A stretch of 64,000 nt of DNA from Rathayibacter oskolensis (GTDB taxonomy: Bacteria; Actinomycetota; Actinomycetes; Actinomycetales; Microbacteriaceae). The stretch spans positions 930,001-994,000 of the forward strand of contig NZ_FXBM01000001.1 of assembly GCF_900177245.1 (NCBI RefSeq). Direction: 5' to 3'. Position numbers and translations under genes: made by a program. Below are positions 29,349 to 37,422 of this stretch, piece after piece (position 1 is the first letter of the stretch; every line of letters begins with the position of its first letter). The notes beneath the pieces were generated by a model, which worked only from the letters and a program-made list of their open reading frames with translations, was not told the DNA's origin and did no database searches.

Positions 29349-30208
29349 TAAAGGCAAGACGTAGTAGGTTTATCGGCACCTAGCGCACGCGAACCACAAG
29401 ATGCAAATACTGTCCTATGGTATCCCACGCGAAACGAACATTGGCAACGCGGGGGCATGCGCCTAGCACTGGTCCCAGTGGTCAACGCAGAGTTGACAAC
29501 ATTATCATTTGTACAGCCTAGTATCTCAAAATCTGATTCACACCGAGACTATCCCTTTTGCCGCGACCAGCCGTATTCTGGGGTACACTCGCGACGGCGC
29601 CGACAACGAAGAACTTGGCTAGCGACCACAGAAGTTGCTCGTATCAACAGTTCGCGCTCCATACCGATCACGGGTCAGGTGAAGTGCGGTCAGCCGGGCT
29701 TTGCGCGCATGCGAGGGGACCTGTCAACCGGCGATGTCGTCGCAGTTCCGGAAATCAGTGGCGTTGGCCCTAACGCGTGTAAGCCGTCATCAATAGTACC
29801 AACTCATCCACTAGAGGCACTTACGTCCAAGCATGCGCCGATGGTGCGGCTTTGAATAGGATAGGCGAAGCGATGTGCTATCTCTTATGCAGATCGGAGT
29901 CCGCTTCGTCGAGCGCCGCGCGAAGGTCGGACTTGTAGGGGAAAGGCCAGGATGTTTTTGGGGGAAACCCGCGCTCTGGACGGCAAGTCGGCAGCGTTCC
30001 CGGTCGGCCTGAGCGACGAAGGTGTGAACACCTCCGGTATCGCCACGACACATGGCATCAGCGCCTCAACGGGCGCTGGCTACATCGCCACGCCCAGCGA
30101 CGACGCAGCGCATCCGGGTTCTCAGGCCGTGTGGACCGCCCCGGTCTGCTCTGTGGTGTAGCCACGGAGCGCGACAGCCGATAGATTTCTAGAAATGGCG
30201 TCGTGGCG
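29349..30208. other. 860-base stretch without a convincing gene
   Basis: Moderate-GC sequence with no well-supported coding frame. A TTGACA at about 29493 and a TAGTAT 20 bases further on form at best a weak promoter. Minus-strand sequence from about 30053 to 29878 reads as two frames that could be pieces of one broken gene (one contains FVAQADRERC, the other YKSDLRAALDEADSDLHKR before a stop). A 69-codon plus-strand frame (29952-30161) overlaps these. No hairpin or tRNA-like element stands out. Confidence 0.5.
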
Positions 30209-31636
30209 ATGGGGGATGAAGTGCCGGAACGAGTGGTGATCGACTGGGACGACCTGGCTGACCTGGACCTTGATCCGGACAACCCCCGGCACGATCCTGG
30301 GATGCCGCGTCGCGACATCATCAAATACCTGGTAGAGAAAGAAAGCGTACTTGGCCTGGCGAGGGACATCGTCAAGGTAGGCCTCAGCCCCTTGGACATG
30401 TTCGGGGCGATTTCCGCTCCTGGAGGCGGTTACGTCATCCTTGAGGGCAATCGCAGACTCTGCGCCTTGATCCTCCTTCATGATCCGACGCTCGCCCCGT
30501 CATCCGAGCGGCGGGCGTTTGAGCGATTGACTCGTTCGTTCAGTTCCGAGCACATCACGATCGAGTTGACCGTGTTCAAGGATGAGGACGAAGCCGACGT
30601 TTGGATCGATAGAAAGCATGCGGGGTCTGGCTCAGGAAACGGTCCTCGGCCTTGGAACCCGGTGCAGTTGGCTAGGCGGTACGGAGATCGGACTGGCAAC
30701 GCCCTCGCGCTAGCCCTTCTCGACTACGGTCAAAAGCACGGAATCCTGACGAAGGCCCAGTCCGCAGACATCCTCACCACGATTACTCGGTTCGTTTCGA
30801 ACCCATTTGTTCGAAAGCACGGCCTCGGTATTGCGACGAGTGCGTCTGATCCTGAGTTCAAGTTTCTAGGTACCCAGACCCTGTTCGATCTTCGCCTGCG
30901 GCGTCTTCTGGAGGACATTGTCGCGCGCGAAAATGGCGCGACTTCGAGGACGTCCAGCGCGGACCGCACCAAGTACGCGCAAGACCACCTCGTGAACCTC
31001 ACTGAGCCGTCAGTGGAGTCCTCGGGTGGGTCTGACTCTGACCTGCCGGAGGAGCCGGAGAACGCATCTTCGTCTGATTCTGATCAGCAACAGAACGATC
31101 CTTCCGCAGAGGACGAACCGCAAACCGACGGGGACAGTAAGCCGGGCGGGGGCGGCCTTCACCCCGATAAGCGACTCAAGCTTGTGCCGGACTCGTTCGC
31201 ACCCAGCCTGCGGGACGAACGGCTGAAACGCATCCTCGCGGAACTCGAGTCGGTTCGGCGTTTCAGTCCGATAGCAGCGGCGCTCGTAGTGCGCGTGTTC
31301 ATGGAGTCGGTCACGGTCGTGTACTTGGAGACTCGCGGCTCGCAGATCAATCACAACGACAAACTGCACCTCCTCGTACATAATGTCCTGGCACAGATCG
31401 AAAAGGAGAGGAAGAGTGGTGCGATTCACCTCACGAAGGCGGAGAATGGCGCACTTGGTCTCCTCAAAGGTCAGGTGACGGCGCCCGATTATGTCTATAG
31501 TGCATTTTATCTGGGCCTCATCGCCCACGGTTCTGCGTTCCCGCAGTGGGAGGTGTTGACGAAGAAGTGGGATGAAATCGAGCCGATTCTCGGCTACATC
31601 GCCTCGAACGCGGAACCTGCCATCGAACCCGCGTAG
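30209..31636 (+). CDS. ParB-like domain protein with helical, possibly HEPN-like, C-terminal domain
   Basis: About 475 residues. The N-terminal ParB/Srx-like domain has DLDLDPDNPRH, then GLSPLDMFG and ILEGNRRLCALILL (about residues 76-90), the site used by ParB-fold proteins for nucleotide binding. A middle helical segment (about 135-260) is followed by an acidic Ser/Asp/Gln linker (about 260-310). The helical C-terminal domain has AALVVRVFMESV and LGLIAHGSAFP, an R...H arrangement resembling DUF4145/HEPN-type domains; this is inference. Starts at 30203, 30209 and 30221 are possible; GGGGG before the GTG at 30221 supports the shortest. It ends 81 bases before the methyltransferase, likely one unit. 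Confidence 0.65.
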   Translation: MGDEVPERVVIDWDDLADLDLDPDNPRHDPGMPRRDIIKYLVEKESVLGLARDIVKVGLSPLDMFGAISAPGGGYVILEGNRRLCALILLHDPTLAPSSERRAFERLTRSFSSEHITIELTVFKDEDEADVWIDRKHAGSGSGNGPRPWNPVQLARRYGDRTGNALALALLDYGQKHGILTKAQSADILTTITRFVSNPFVRKHGLGIATSASDPEFKFLGTQTLFDLRLRRLLEDIVARENGATSRTSSADRTKYAQDHLVNLTEPSVESSGGSDSDLPEEPENASSSDSDQQQNDPSAEDEPQTDGDSKPGGGGLHPDKRLKLVPDSFAPSLRDERLKRILAELESVRRFSPIAAALVVRVFMESVTVVYLETRGSQINHNDKLHLLVHNVLAQIEKERKSGAIHLTKAENGALGLLKGQVTAPDYVYSAFYLGLIAHGSAFPQWEVLTKKWDEIEPILGYIASNAEPAIEPA

Positions 31637-31717
31637 CAAACAGGCGCCCCTGCTGGCCAACGTGGACGCAACCCTGTAGCGTTCCCGGTGACCACGAGTC
31701 GGACTGGACGGACCTGG

Positions 31718-32578
31718 ATGCCCTCAACGCCTTCACCCCTGCGATACCCGGGGGGTAAGACCGCCCTCTTCAAGCTTGCAGAACCGCTCTTGGAGTGGAA
31801 CGGTCTGCGCAAGACGACATACGCCGAGCCCTTCGCGGGTGGTGGTGGGCTGGCGCTCTCCCTTCTCTTTGAGGGCATGGTGCGTCGTATCGTCCTTAAC
31901 GACATCGATCCTGGTATCTACTCTCTTTGGGATGCGATGCTGAATCGAACCGACGCTTTGACGCAGCTGGTCACCAGGACGCCGATCACTATGGATGAGT
32001 GGTACCGGCAGCGAGAAATTTACCGCGCTATGAAGGATGTTCCGTCACTTGAGCTTGCGTTCGCAACCCTGTTTCTGAATCGCACCAACAGATCGGGAGT
32101 TATCAAGGGTGGCGTCATCGGCGGCCTTGAGCAAAAGGGCGAGTACAAGCTCGACTGCCGCTTTCAGAAGCCTATAATTGTCGAAAAGATCGAGCGCATT
32201 GCGCGATACAAGCGATCAATCTCTATTGCACGGAGTGATGGTCAGGACTTTCTGCGTGGCATGTCTCACCGAACCGACCGGGTCGTGTACTTCATTGACC
32301 CGCCCTACTTCGGTAAGGGTTCCGGCCTTTACACAAACTTTTACACCGACGAAGACCATGCAGCGCTATCGAATGTGGTGCGCGGTCTCGGGCAACCATG
32401 GGTGCTTACATATGATCTAGTACCACAGATCCAAGATCTGTATGCGGGCTTTCCTCAGTATGCGTTCGACCTGAATTACACCGCCGCCGTCAAGCGAGTA
32501 GGCACGGAACTGATGGTCACGAGCCAGGGCATTTCAGTTGCGGGCATCCCGCAGTTAAGGACGACTGCAGTGGCCTGA
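31718..32578 (+). CDS. D12-class DNA adenine N6-methyltransferase
   Basis: 286-residue Dam/DpnM-family enzyme that transfers methyl from S-adenosylmethionine to adenine N6. LRYPGGKTAL (residues 8-17) and AEPFAGGGG (36-44) form the cofactor site; DPPY at 194-197 is catalytic motif IV. The region between (about 60-180) would read the target site, which cannot be predicted. ATG 31718 gives the standard N-terminus, with GGACGG upstream; GTG 31688 would add ten residues. No typical restriction gene is adjacent, so it may be an orphan methylase, a self-mark for the ParB-like protein, or the partner of the GIY-YIG nuclease. Confidence 0.88.
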   Translation: MPSTPSPLRYPGGKTALFKLAEPLLEWNGLRKTTYAEPFAGGGGLALSLLFEGMVRRIVLNDIDPGIYSLWDAMLNRTDALTQLVTRTPITMDEWYRQREIYRAMKDVPSLELAFATLFLNRTNRSGVIKGGVIGGLEQKGEYKLDCRFQKPIIVEKIERIARYKRSISIARSDGQDFLRGMSHRTDRVVYFIDPPYFGKGSGLYTNFYTDEDHAALSNVVRGLGQPWVLTYDLVPQIQDLYAGFPQYAFDLNYTAAVKRVGTELMVTSQGISVAGIPQLRTTAVA

Positions 32579-33077
32579 GTTGCTTTCAGCACGGCAACGC
32601 CCACGCCTCCATAGACCCCATTGACAACCTGCGCGCGGGCTCCCCGGATTGCCTCACCGCATGCCGTGCAACTTTCTGGCGTTCCTTATTGACGGCCGGC
32701 GTCGGCCGTTGCTGTCCTGGTGGCGTACTCAGCGTCGGTCCTGTCGGTCCGGAAAGCAGCTAACGCTTTCGCTTCCAGCTTTTGTGTCTCGGCATACTTC
32801 CCGGTTCCGGGCACGCAACAAATTGGCCGGACGGAACCAGTTCGTTACGGCCCATTGCCCATTTCCAAATATCTCGCGCAAACCGTTCGATTGAGGGCGG
32901 TGAGATGGTCCGGCTTGCTCTCCACTGGCATTTCACGCCCGACCGCTCTCCGCCGCTATCGCGGCTGGGGCGGATGTCGATGGTGCAGCACCAGATGATG
33001 TGAGGACATCGTTCGGTGGAGGTCCGTTTGACCATCGGTTCGTCGAATTGTGGCCGGTTTCTCGCATTTGACCTACT

Positions 33078-33109
33078 CTGCGAGCCGAACGTGTTTCTGC
33101 GAGCCGGAG
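33078..33109 (+). repeat. dispersed repeat, truncated copy
   Basis: Matches 10628-10659 at 29 of 32 bases but lacks the left arm that makes the first copy a strong hairpin. It lies at the right edge of the AT-richer island. Confidence 0.55.
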
Positions 33110-33119
33110 GTGCCTCCGG
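33104..33119 (-). terminator. short hairpin after the DUF2510 gene
   Basis: CCGGAGG-TG-CCTCCGG immediately beyond the stop of the minus-strand gene ending at 33122. The loop is short, so this is only a possible terminator. Confidence 0.4.
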
Positions 33120-33121
33120 AG

Positions 33122-34192
33122 TCAGTTGAGCAGGTCGCCGATGATCCAGCTCGAGAGACCGACGAGGGTCGCGATGCCGACCACGACCCAGGCGATGACG
33201 CGGCGGGTCGAGCGGGTGACCGCCTCCGAGGTGCGGGAGGAGCGCCGCAGCGGGCGGACATAGGCGGCGGGCACGTCGTACCGTGCGGCCGTCGGCACGA
33301 GCGCGGGCAGTGTCACCGCGGGCCCGTCCACCCAGTGCGCGGGCAGCTCGGACGCGCGCGCGGCCTGGAGCGTCAGCTCGGCTTTCAGAGGTGAGCTGCG
33401 CAGGGCGGCGTACGCGGTCGGCGTGAGGCCCATCCCTTTGAGGTGGCGGACCGTGGGTGCGAAGTTCGGAGACGTGCCTGCCGACAGCTCGCCGACCCGG
33501 TCGCCGTCCAGTCGCACCTCGATCAGGTCGCTCGGGAGGAGGTGCAGCGTCACCAGGACGAGCCCGCGGCCCTCGACGATGCCGGTCAGCTGCGCGAAGT
33601 GCTCGTCCTCGCGCAGCACCTGCAGCCCGCGACCCCAGGGCAGCACGGAGTACCGCGACGTCGGGAGTGAGTTGAGCGGCACCACGAGGTCGGGCGACGG
33701 CAGCGCGATGCGGAGTGAGGCGCGCAGCCCCTCCTCCCCGCGCTCGACCCGGAGGCGGGCGCGGGTCACGGGGACGGCTCTGCTCGCGACGATGCGGTCG
33801 ATCGAGGGCCGGTAGGACGCCGCTTCGGGGAGGTAGCCGATGACCCGCCCACGCGCGCGGATCGAGACGGCGGGCGCGCCAGTGGGATGGTCGGGCTCGG
33901 GGATCAGCTCGACGTCGAGCCACTCCTCGACGACCTCGCCGGGACGCACCGGTCGGCCGAGGGCGTCGGCGATCTCCTCGATCCGCTCAGCCTCGTCGAT
34001 CGCATCGATTGTCGGGGTGCCGTCGGCGTTCGGGAGGCGGAGGACAGTAGAAAGGGGCGAGAACGGTCGATCGACGGCGGGCATGCGGTCGTCGGCGGAC
34101 ATGCGGTCCTCGGTCCACCGGGTGCCGTCCCACCAGCGCATCGCGCCGCCCTCGGGGTACCAGCCCGCCGGGGCGCTCACGTTCTCGTCCAC
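33122..34192 (-). CDS. DUF2510 domain membrane protein
   Basis: 356 residues. The N-terminal DUF2510 motif is AGWYPEGGAMRWWDGTRWTE (about residues 8-27). A long middle region with alternating hydrophobic and charged strands (about 60-300) includes VIGYLPEAASYRPSI and LKGMGLTPTAYAALRSSP, suggesting two related HIRAN-like beta modules; that is tentative. One C-terminal membrane helix (about 333-352) anchors it. Function unknown. GTG 34192 (GGGGAG upstream) and GTG 34180 are both possible. Base composition is again that of the host chromosome. Confidence 0.75.
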   Translation of the reverse strand: MDENVSAPAGWYPEGGAMRWWDGTRWTEDRMSADDRMPAVDRPFSPLSTVLRLPNADGTPTIDAIDEAERIEEIADALGRPVRPGEVVEEWLDVELIPEPDHPTGAPAVSIRARGRVIGYLPEAASYRPSIDRIVASRAVPVTRARLRVERGEEGLRASLRIALPSPDLVVPLNSLPTSRYSVLPWGRGLQVLREDEHFAQLTGIVEGRGLVLVTLHLLPSDLIEVRLDGDRVGELSAGTSPNFAPTVRHLKGMGLTPTAYAALRSSPLKAELTLQAARASELPAHWVDGPAVTLPALVPTAARYDVPAAYVRPLRRSSRTSEAVTRSTRRVIAWVVVGIATLVGLSSWIIGDLLN

Positions 34193-34307
34193 CGGCTCCC
34201 CGTTCTCTCGGCCGATCGAGTCTACGAGGGGAGCGCGGGCAGGCCCGATTCCTCGAAAGTTGCGGTGATCGCGCGCCACTACCGCAACTTCTGAGGAGTG
34301 GAGGGGC

Positions 34308-34517
34308 TCAGAGCGCCGGGTCCTCCGCCGCGTCGTCCGGGGCGATCGCCGCGCGCTGCTCCGTGGCACCCGAGCCGCTCCGCGGCCGCGCCTCGGCGAG
34401 GGAGGCGCCGGTGATCAGGCGCCGGACGTAGCGGGCGTGACCCCGGTTGATCGGTGCCGGATCCTCGAGGACCTCGTGGAGACGGCGGAGCGAGGCACGG
34501 GTCGCGAGGCTCGACAT
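34308..34517 (-). CDS. small hypothetical protein
   Basis: 69-residue protein from ATG 34517: a basic helical N-terminal half (RRLHEVLEDPAPINRGHARYVRRLITG) and a low-complexity acidic/Ala C-terminus. There is no recognised domain. It is kept because the N-terminal half looks like a real helical peptide and the divergent SDR gene starts 77 bases away, leaving room for shared promoters. Confidence 0.5.
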   Translation of the reverse strand: MSSLATRASLRRLHEVLEDPAPINRGHARYVRRLITGASLAEARPRSGSGATEQRAAIAPDDAAEDPAL

Positions 34518-34593
34518 GCCGAACAGGCTAGGTGCGCCTGACCGAGGGCGGTAGAGGCGATCCGCGACAGACCCCCCGCCTAGGCTCGAGAGC

Positions 34594-35271
34594 ATGACTC
34601 GACTCGATGGTGCCGTCGTCCTCGTCCTCGGAGCCTCCGGAGGCCTCGGCCGCCTGATCGCGGACGAGCTCGAGTCGAGAGGCGCGGCCGTCATCCGCTC
34701 GGGGCGTGACGCCGCAGCGCTGGGGGCGGAGCCGCTCGTCGCCGACCTGCGCGGCGAGGAGGCGCCTCAGCGGCTGATCGACGAGGTCGTGCGGCGGCAC
34801 GGCCGTCTCGACGGCGTCGTCGCCGCCTCCGGGGTCGTCGCCTTCGGGCCGTCCGCCGAGCTCGATCCGGCCGTGCTGGAGGAGCTGGTCGAGGTCAACG
34901 CGCTCGCCCCGATCCGCCTGTTGACGCTCGCCTTCCGCCTCCTCCAGCAGTCGGCGAGCGAGGGGCGCGAGCCCTTCGCGGTCACGATCAGCGGAGTCGT
35001 CGCCGAGGCTCCGACCGCCGGTCTCGCCGCGTACTCCGCCTCCAAGGCGGCGCTGCACTCGTTCGTCAGGGCCTCCCAGCGCGAGTACAAGCGCGCGGGC
35101 GTCCTCCTGCTCGACGCGCGGCCCGGTCACACCGAGACGGAGCTGTCGACGCACCCGCTCGCCGGCTCGGCCCCGAAGTTCGGCGCCGGACACAGCCCGG
35201 AGTCGGTCGCCGTCAGGATCGTGGACGCGATCGAGAGCGGCGAGACGGACCTGCCGCCCGCCGCGTTCTGA
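34594..35271 (+). CDS. short-chain dehydrogenase/reductase
   Basis: 225-residue classical SDR. The cofactor loop is LVLGASGGLGRLIAD (about residues 9-23), NAG-like VVAASGVVAFG follows, and the catalytic pair is in AYSASKAALHSF (Tyr-x-x-x-Lys near residue 150) with a Ser in TISGVVAE. The Arg after beta-2 (IRSGRD) favours NADP(H). The protein is slightly short, and the substrate is unknown. ATG 34594. Convergent with the DUF2277 gene. Confidence 0.87.
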   Translation: MTRLDGAVVLVLGASGGLGRLIADELESRGAAVIRSGRDAAALGAEPLVADLRGEEAPQRLIDEVVRRHGRLDGVVAASGVVAFGPSAELDPAVLEELVEVNALAPIRLLTLAFRLLQQSASEGREPFAVTISGVVAEAPTAGLAAYSASKAALHSFVRASQREYKRAGVLLLDARPGHTETELSTHPLAGSAPKFGAGHSPESVAVRIVDAIESGETDLPPAAF

Positions 35272-35274
35272 CGC

Positions 35275-35547
35275 TCAGGCCGTCGCGAAGCGCTTGGCCG
35301 AGCGCTCGCGCGCCTTCGCCGCCTCGACCTCGCGGTCCTTCGGCGGGGCGACCGCCACGAGGTCCTCGAGGAGGTGACCCGTGACGTGGGCGATCTCGGC
35401 GACGGCGCGGTCGAACGCCTCCTGGTTCGCCTTCGAGGGCTTGGTCGTCCCGCTGATCTTGCGGACGTACTGGAGGGCGGCGGCGTGCACCTCCTCGTCG
35501 CTCGCGGAGGGCTCGAAGTTGTGGAGGGTGTGGATGTTCCGGCACAT
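35275..35547 (-). CDS. DUF2277 family protein
   Basis: 90-residue protein beginning MCRNIHTLHNFEPSASDEEV, the strongly conserved start of DUF2277, then an AALQYVRKISGTTKPS segment and a basic C-terminus. Small, soluble and of unknown function, often seen beside metabolic genes in actinobacteria. ATG 35547 is chosen on the conserved N-terminus; an upstream in-frame start at 35613 would add 22 unrelated residues. Confidence 0.87.
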   Translation of the reverse strand: MCRNIHTLHNFEPSASDEEVHAAALQYVRKISGTTKPSKANQEAFDRAVAEIAHVTGHLLEDLVAVAPPKDREVEAAKARERSAKRFATA

Positions 35548-35633
35548 GCGACGAGGGTACGTCCGGGCGCCGACATCCGCGAGGGACACCCGCCGTTCAC
35601 CGTGCCGTCGCACGAGGGCTCTAGCGTCGCCCC

Positions 35634-36635
35634 GTGCCTGCCTCCACCGACCCCGCTCAGCCCTCGACGACCGAGACCACCGAGCTCCCCGCGACCACCG
35701 AGCTGGTCCCGACTCCCGAGCTGCTCCGCACGCTGACGCCCGAGGACGCCCGCGATCTCGTCGTCCTCGACGAGGACGACGACGACCCGGTCCTGGTGCG
35801 GCGGGACGGCACGCAGATCGACACCTGGCGCGAGGGCTACCCCTACGACGAGCGGATGTCGCGCGAGGAGTACGAGGCGGGCAAGCGCCTCCTGCAGATC
35901 GAGCTGCTCAAGCTGCAGAACTGGATCAAGAAGAACGGCCGTCGCCTCGTGGTCGTGTTCGAGGGGCGCGACGCCGCGGGCAAGGGCGGCACGATCAAGC
36001 GCTTCACCGAGCACCTCAATCCCCGCGGAGCCCGCGTGGTCGCGCTGGAGAAGCCGACCGAGCGCGAGAGCGGCCAGTGGTACTTCCAGCGCTACGTCTC
36101 GCACCTGCCTGCCGCGGGCGAGATGGTGCTGTTCGACCGCTCCTGGTACAACCGCGCCGGTGTCGAACGCGTGATGGGCTTCTGCACCCCGGAGCAGTAC
36201 GACGAGTTCATCCGGCAGGCCCCGCTTTTCGAGAGCATGCTCACGGGCGATGGGATCGACCTGGTCAAGCTCTGGTTCTCGGTCTCGGCGGAGGAGCAGC
36301 GCACCCGCTTCACGATCCGGATGATCGACCCCGTGCGCCAGTGGAAGCTCTCGCCGATGGACCTCGCCTCGCTCGACAAGTGGGACGACTACACCGCGGC
36401 GAAGGAGGCGATGATGGCCGCCACCGACACCTCCGACGCGCCGTGGACCATCGTCAAGAGCAACGACAAGAAGCGCGCCAGACTCGAGGCGATGCGCTAC
36501 GTGCTGAGCCTGTACGACTACGACGGCCGCGACGACGAGGTCGTCTCGCTGCTCGGACCGGATCCGCTCATCGTGGGCTCGGCGGCCGATGTCTACGAGC
36601 GCGGCGAGCAGGCCGCTCCTGCTCGCTCGAGCTGA
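35634..36635 (+). CDS. ppk2: polyphosphate kinase 2
   Basis: 333-residue PPK2, which transfers phosphate between polyphosphate and nucleotides. Walker A is FEGRDAAGKGGTIKR (about residues 115-129), the Walker B region is VLFDRSWYNRAGVERVMGF, and a lid region with Arg-rich EEQRTRFTIR follows. The length and YDERMSREEYE lead-in fit class I PPK2. The first 50 residues are disordered and acidic. Start GTG 35634, divergent from the DUF2277 gene. Substrate preference (ADP, GDP or NMP) cannot be read with certainty. Confidence 0.93.
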   Translation: MPASTDPAQPSTTETTELPATTELVPTPELLRTLTPEDARDLVVLDEDDDDPVLVRRDGTQIDTWREGYPYDERMSREEYEAGKRLLQIELLKLQNWIKKNGRRLVVVFEGRDAAGKGGTIKRFTEHLNPRGARVVALEKPTERESGQWYFQRYVSHLPAAGEMVLFDRSWYNRAGVERVMGFCTPEQYDEFIRQAPLFESMLTGDGIDLVKLWFSVSAEEQRTRFTIRMIDPVRQWKLSPMDLASLDKWDDYTAAKEAMMAATDTSDAPWTIVKSNDKKRARLEAMRYVLSLYDYDGRDDEVVSLLGPDPLIVGSAADVYERGEQAAPARSS

Positions 36636-36672
36636 GGGCGGGCCGGGGGTCTGAGGGCATGGGGGACGCAGG

Positions 36673-37422
36673 ATGAGAGCAGTCGACGACGATCTGCCGG
36701 GGGTGCATCTGCGCTGGCTGGCGCTGGATGAGCAGAGCCTGGACGCCGGGCTGCTGCTCCCGTTGCTGACACCGCTGGAGCGCGAGAGGTACGAGTCGAC
36801 GCCCGCGGCGGGCACGGCCGAGCGTTTCGTGTTCGGGCGCGTGCTGCTGCGGATGCTGGCCGCCGAGCTGACCGGCGGGCACCCCTCCGAGATCGACGTG
36901 GTCGCGTGCTGCCCCCGCTGCGGCGGTCCGCACGGGCGCCCGCGCCTGGAGGGGAGCGACGCGTCGCTGCCGCGCCTCTCCGTGAGCATCGCGCACTGCG
37001 CCGGTGCTGTCGTGGTGGCCGTGAGCAGCGCCGGCACGGTCGGGGTCGACATCGAACCGGTCGAGGGAGCCGCCGATCGGGGAGCCAGGATCACGCAGAT
37101 CGCGGGAGCGCCGTTCTCGATGGGCGCGATGCGGCCGCCGGACCCGATCCTGCACTGGACGCGGGTGGAGGCGGCGCTGAAGGCCGATGGGCGCGGGCTC
37201 GAGGTCGATCCGCGCCGGGTGCGCATCCACGAGTCGCGGCTGACGGCCGAGGCGAGGATCGACGAGGCGCGCTTCCGGCTCGCGGAGCCGCGCCTGGATC
37301 CGGCGTTCCGGGTCAGCGTCGCACTGGGGCCGCTGGACGGCCGCAGCGCCGGGCCGATCATCGGCTGGCGCCGCGAGGACGGCGAGGCGCTCGCCGACTC
37401 GCTCCTGTCAGCGACTCGGTAG
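36673..37422 (+). CDS. 4'-phosphopantetheinyl transferase (Sfp-like)
   Basis: 249-residue Sfp-type phosphopantetheinyl transferase that loads carrier domains from coenzyme A. VGVDIEPVEG (near residue 120) holds the Mg-binding Asp/Glu, and LHWTRVEAALKADGRGL matches the W-x-x-x-E-A-x-x-K motif. FVFGRVLLRMLAAE and VSIAHCAGAVVVAV are typical family segments. A CPRCGG pair is an unusual extra. It is next to the Pls-type NRPS, whose carrier domain is its probable substrate. The 3' end overlaps the convergent M1 peptidase gene by 15 bases. Confidence 0.88.
   Translation: MRAVDDDLPGVHLRWLALDEQSLDAGLLLPLLTPLERERYESTPAAGTAERFVFGRVLLRMLAAELTGGHPSEIDVVACCPRCGGPHGRPRLEGSDASLPRLSVSIAHCAGAVVVAVSSAGTVGVDIEPVEGAADRGARITQIAGAPFSMGAMRPPDPILHWTRVEAALKADGRGLEVDPRRVRIHESRLTAEARIDEARFRLAEPRLDPAFRVSVALGPLDGRSAGPIIGWRREDGEALADSLLSATR

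Larger units (their letters stand above)
28809..33121. other. putative horizontally acquired island
   Basis: From the ychF stop to the DUF2510 gene the DNA has visibly more A/T (runs such as GAAAAAATC), less third-position G/C bias and much non-coding sequence, unlike everything around it. It carries a GIY-YIG nuclease, a ParB-like protein and a D12 DNA methyltransferase. No integrase, tRNA or convincing flanking direct repeat was found. The truncated repeat at 33078-33109 may mark the right junction. Confidence 0.7.
32579..33121. other. 543-base stretch without a convincing gene
   Basis: Between the methyltransferase and the DUF2510 gene. Two overlapping frames of 70-90 codons exist on opposite strands (32782-33003 plus, and minus from about 33035 to 32760), but neither has a recognisable domain or ribosome-binding site. 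Composition is intermediate, rising to chromosomal GC near 33070. The far end holds the truncated repeat and a small hairpin. Confidence 0.5.

Noticed and set aside
29492-29524. TTGACA ... TAGTAT as a promoter
   Set aside because: The 20-base spacing is too long for a good sigma-70-type promoter, and no gene start follows.
29457-29855. 132-codon plus-strand open frame in the island
   Set aside because: No domain, no ribosome-binding site and a composition rich in Ser/Arg with no periodic structure; probably chance.
29952-30161. 69-codon plus-strand open frame before the ParB-like gene
   Set aside because: It overlaps possible minus-strand gene remnants and has no recognisable motif; kept only as a note.
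32760-33035. Minus-strand frame of about 90 codons at the island's right flank
   Set aside because: The frame is an extension of an antisense shadow of the DUF2510 gene and has no recognised domain.
28799-33093. AACGTGT at the ychF end and again near 33088 as an attachment-site repeat
   Set aside because: Seven bases is too short to stand out from chance, and no integrase is present.
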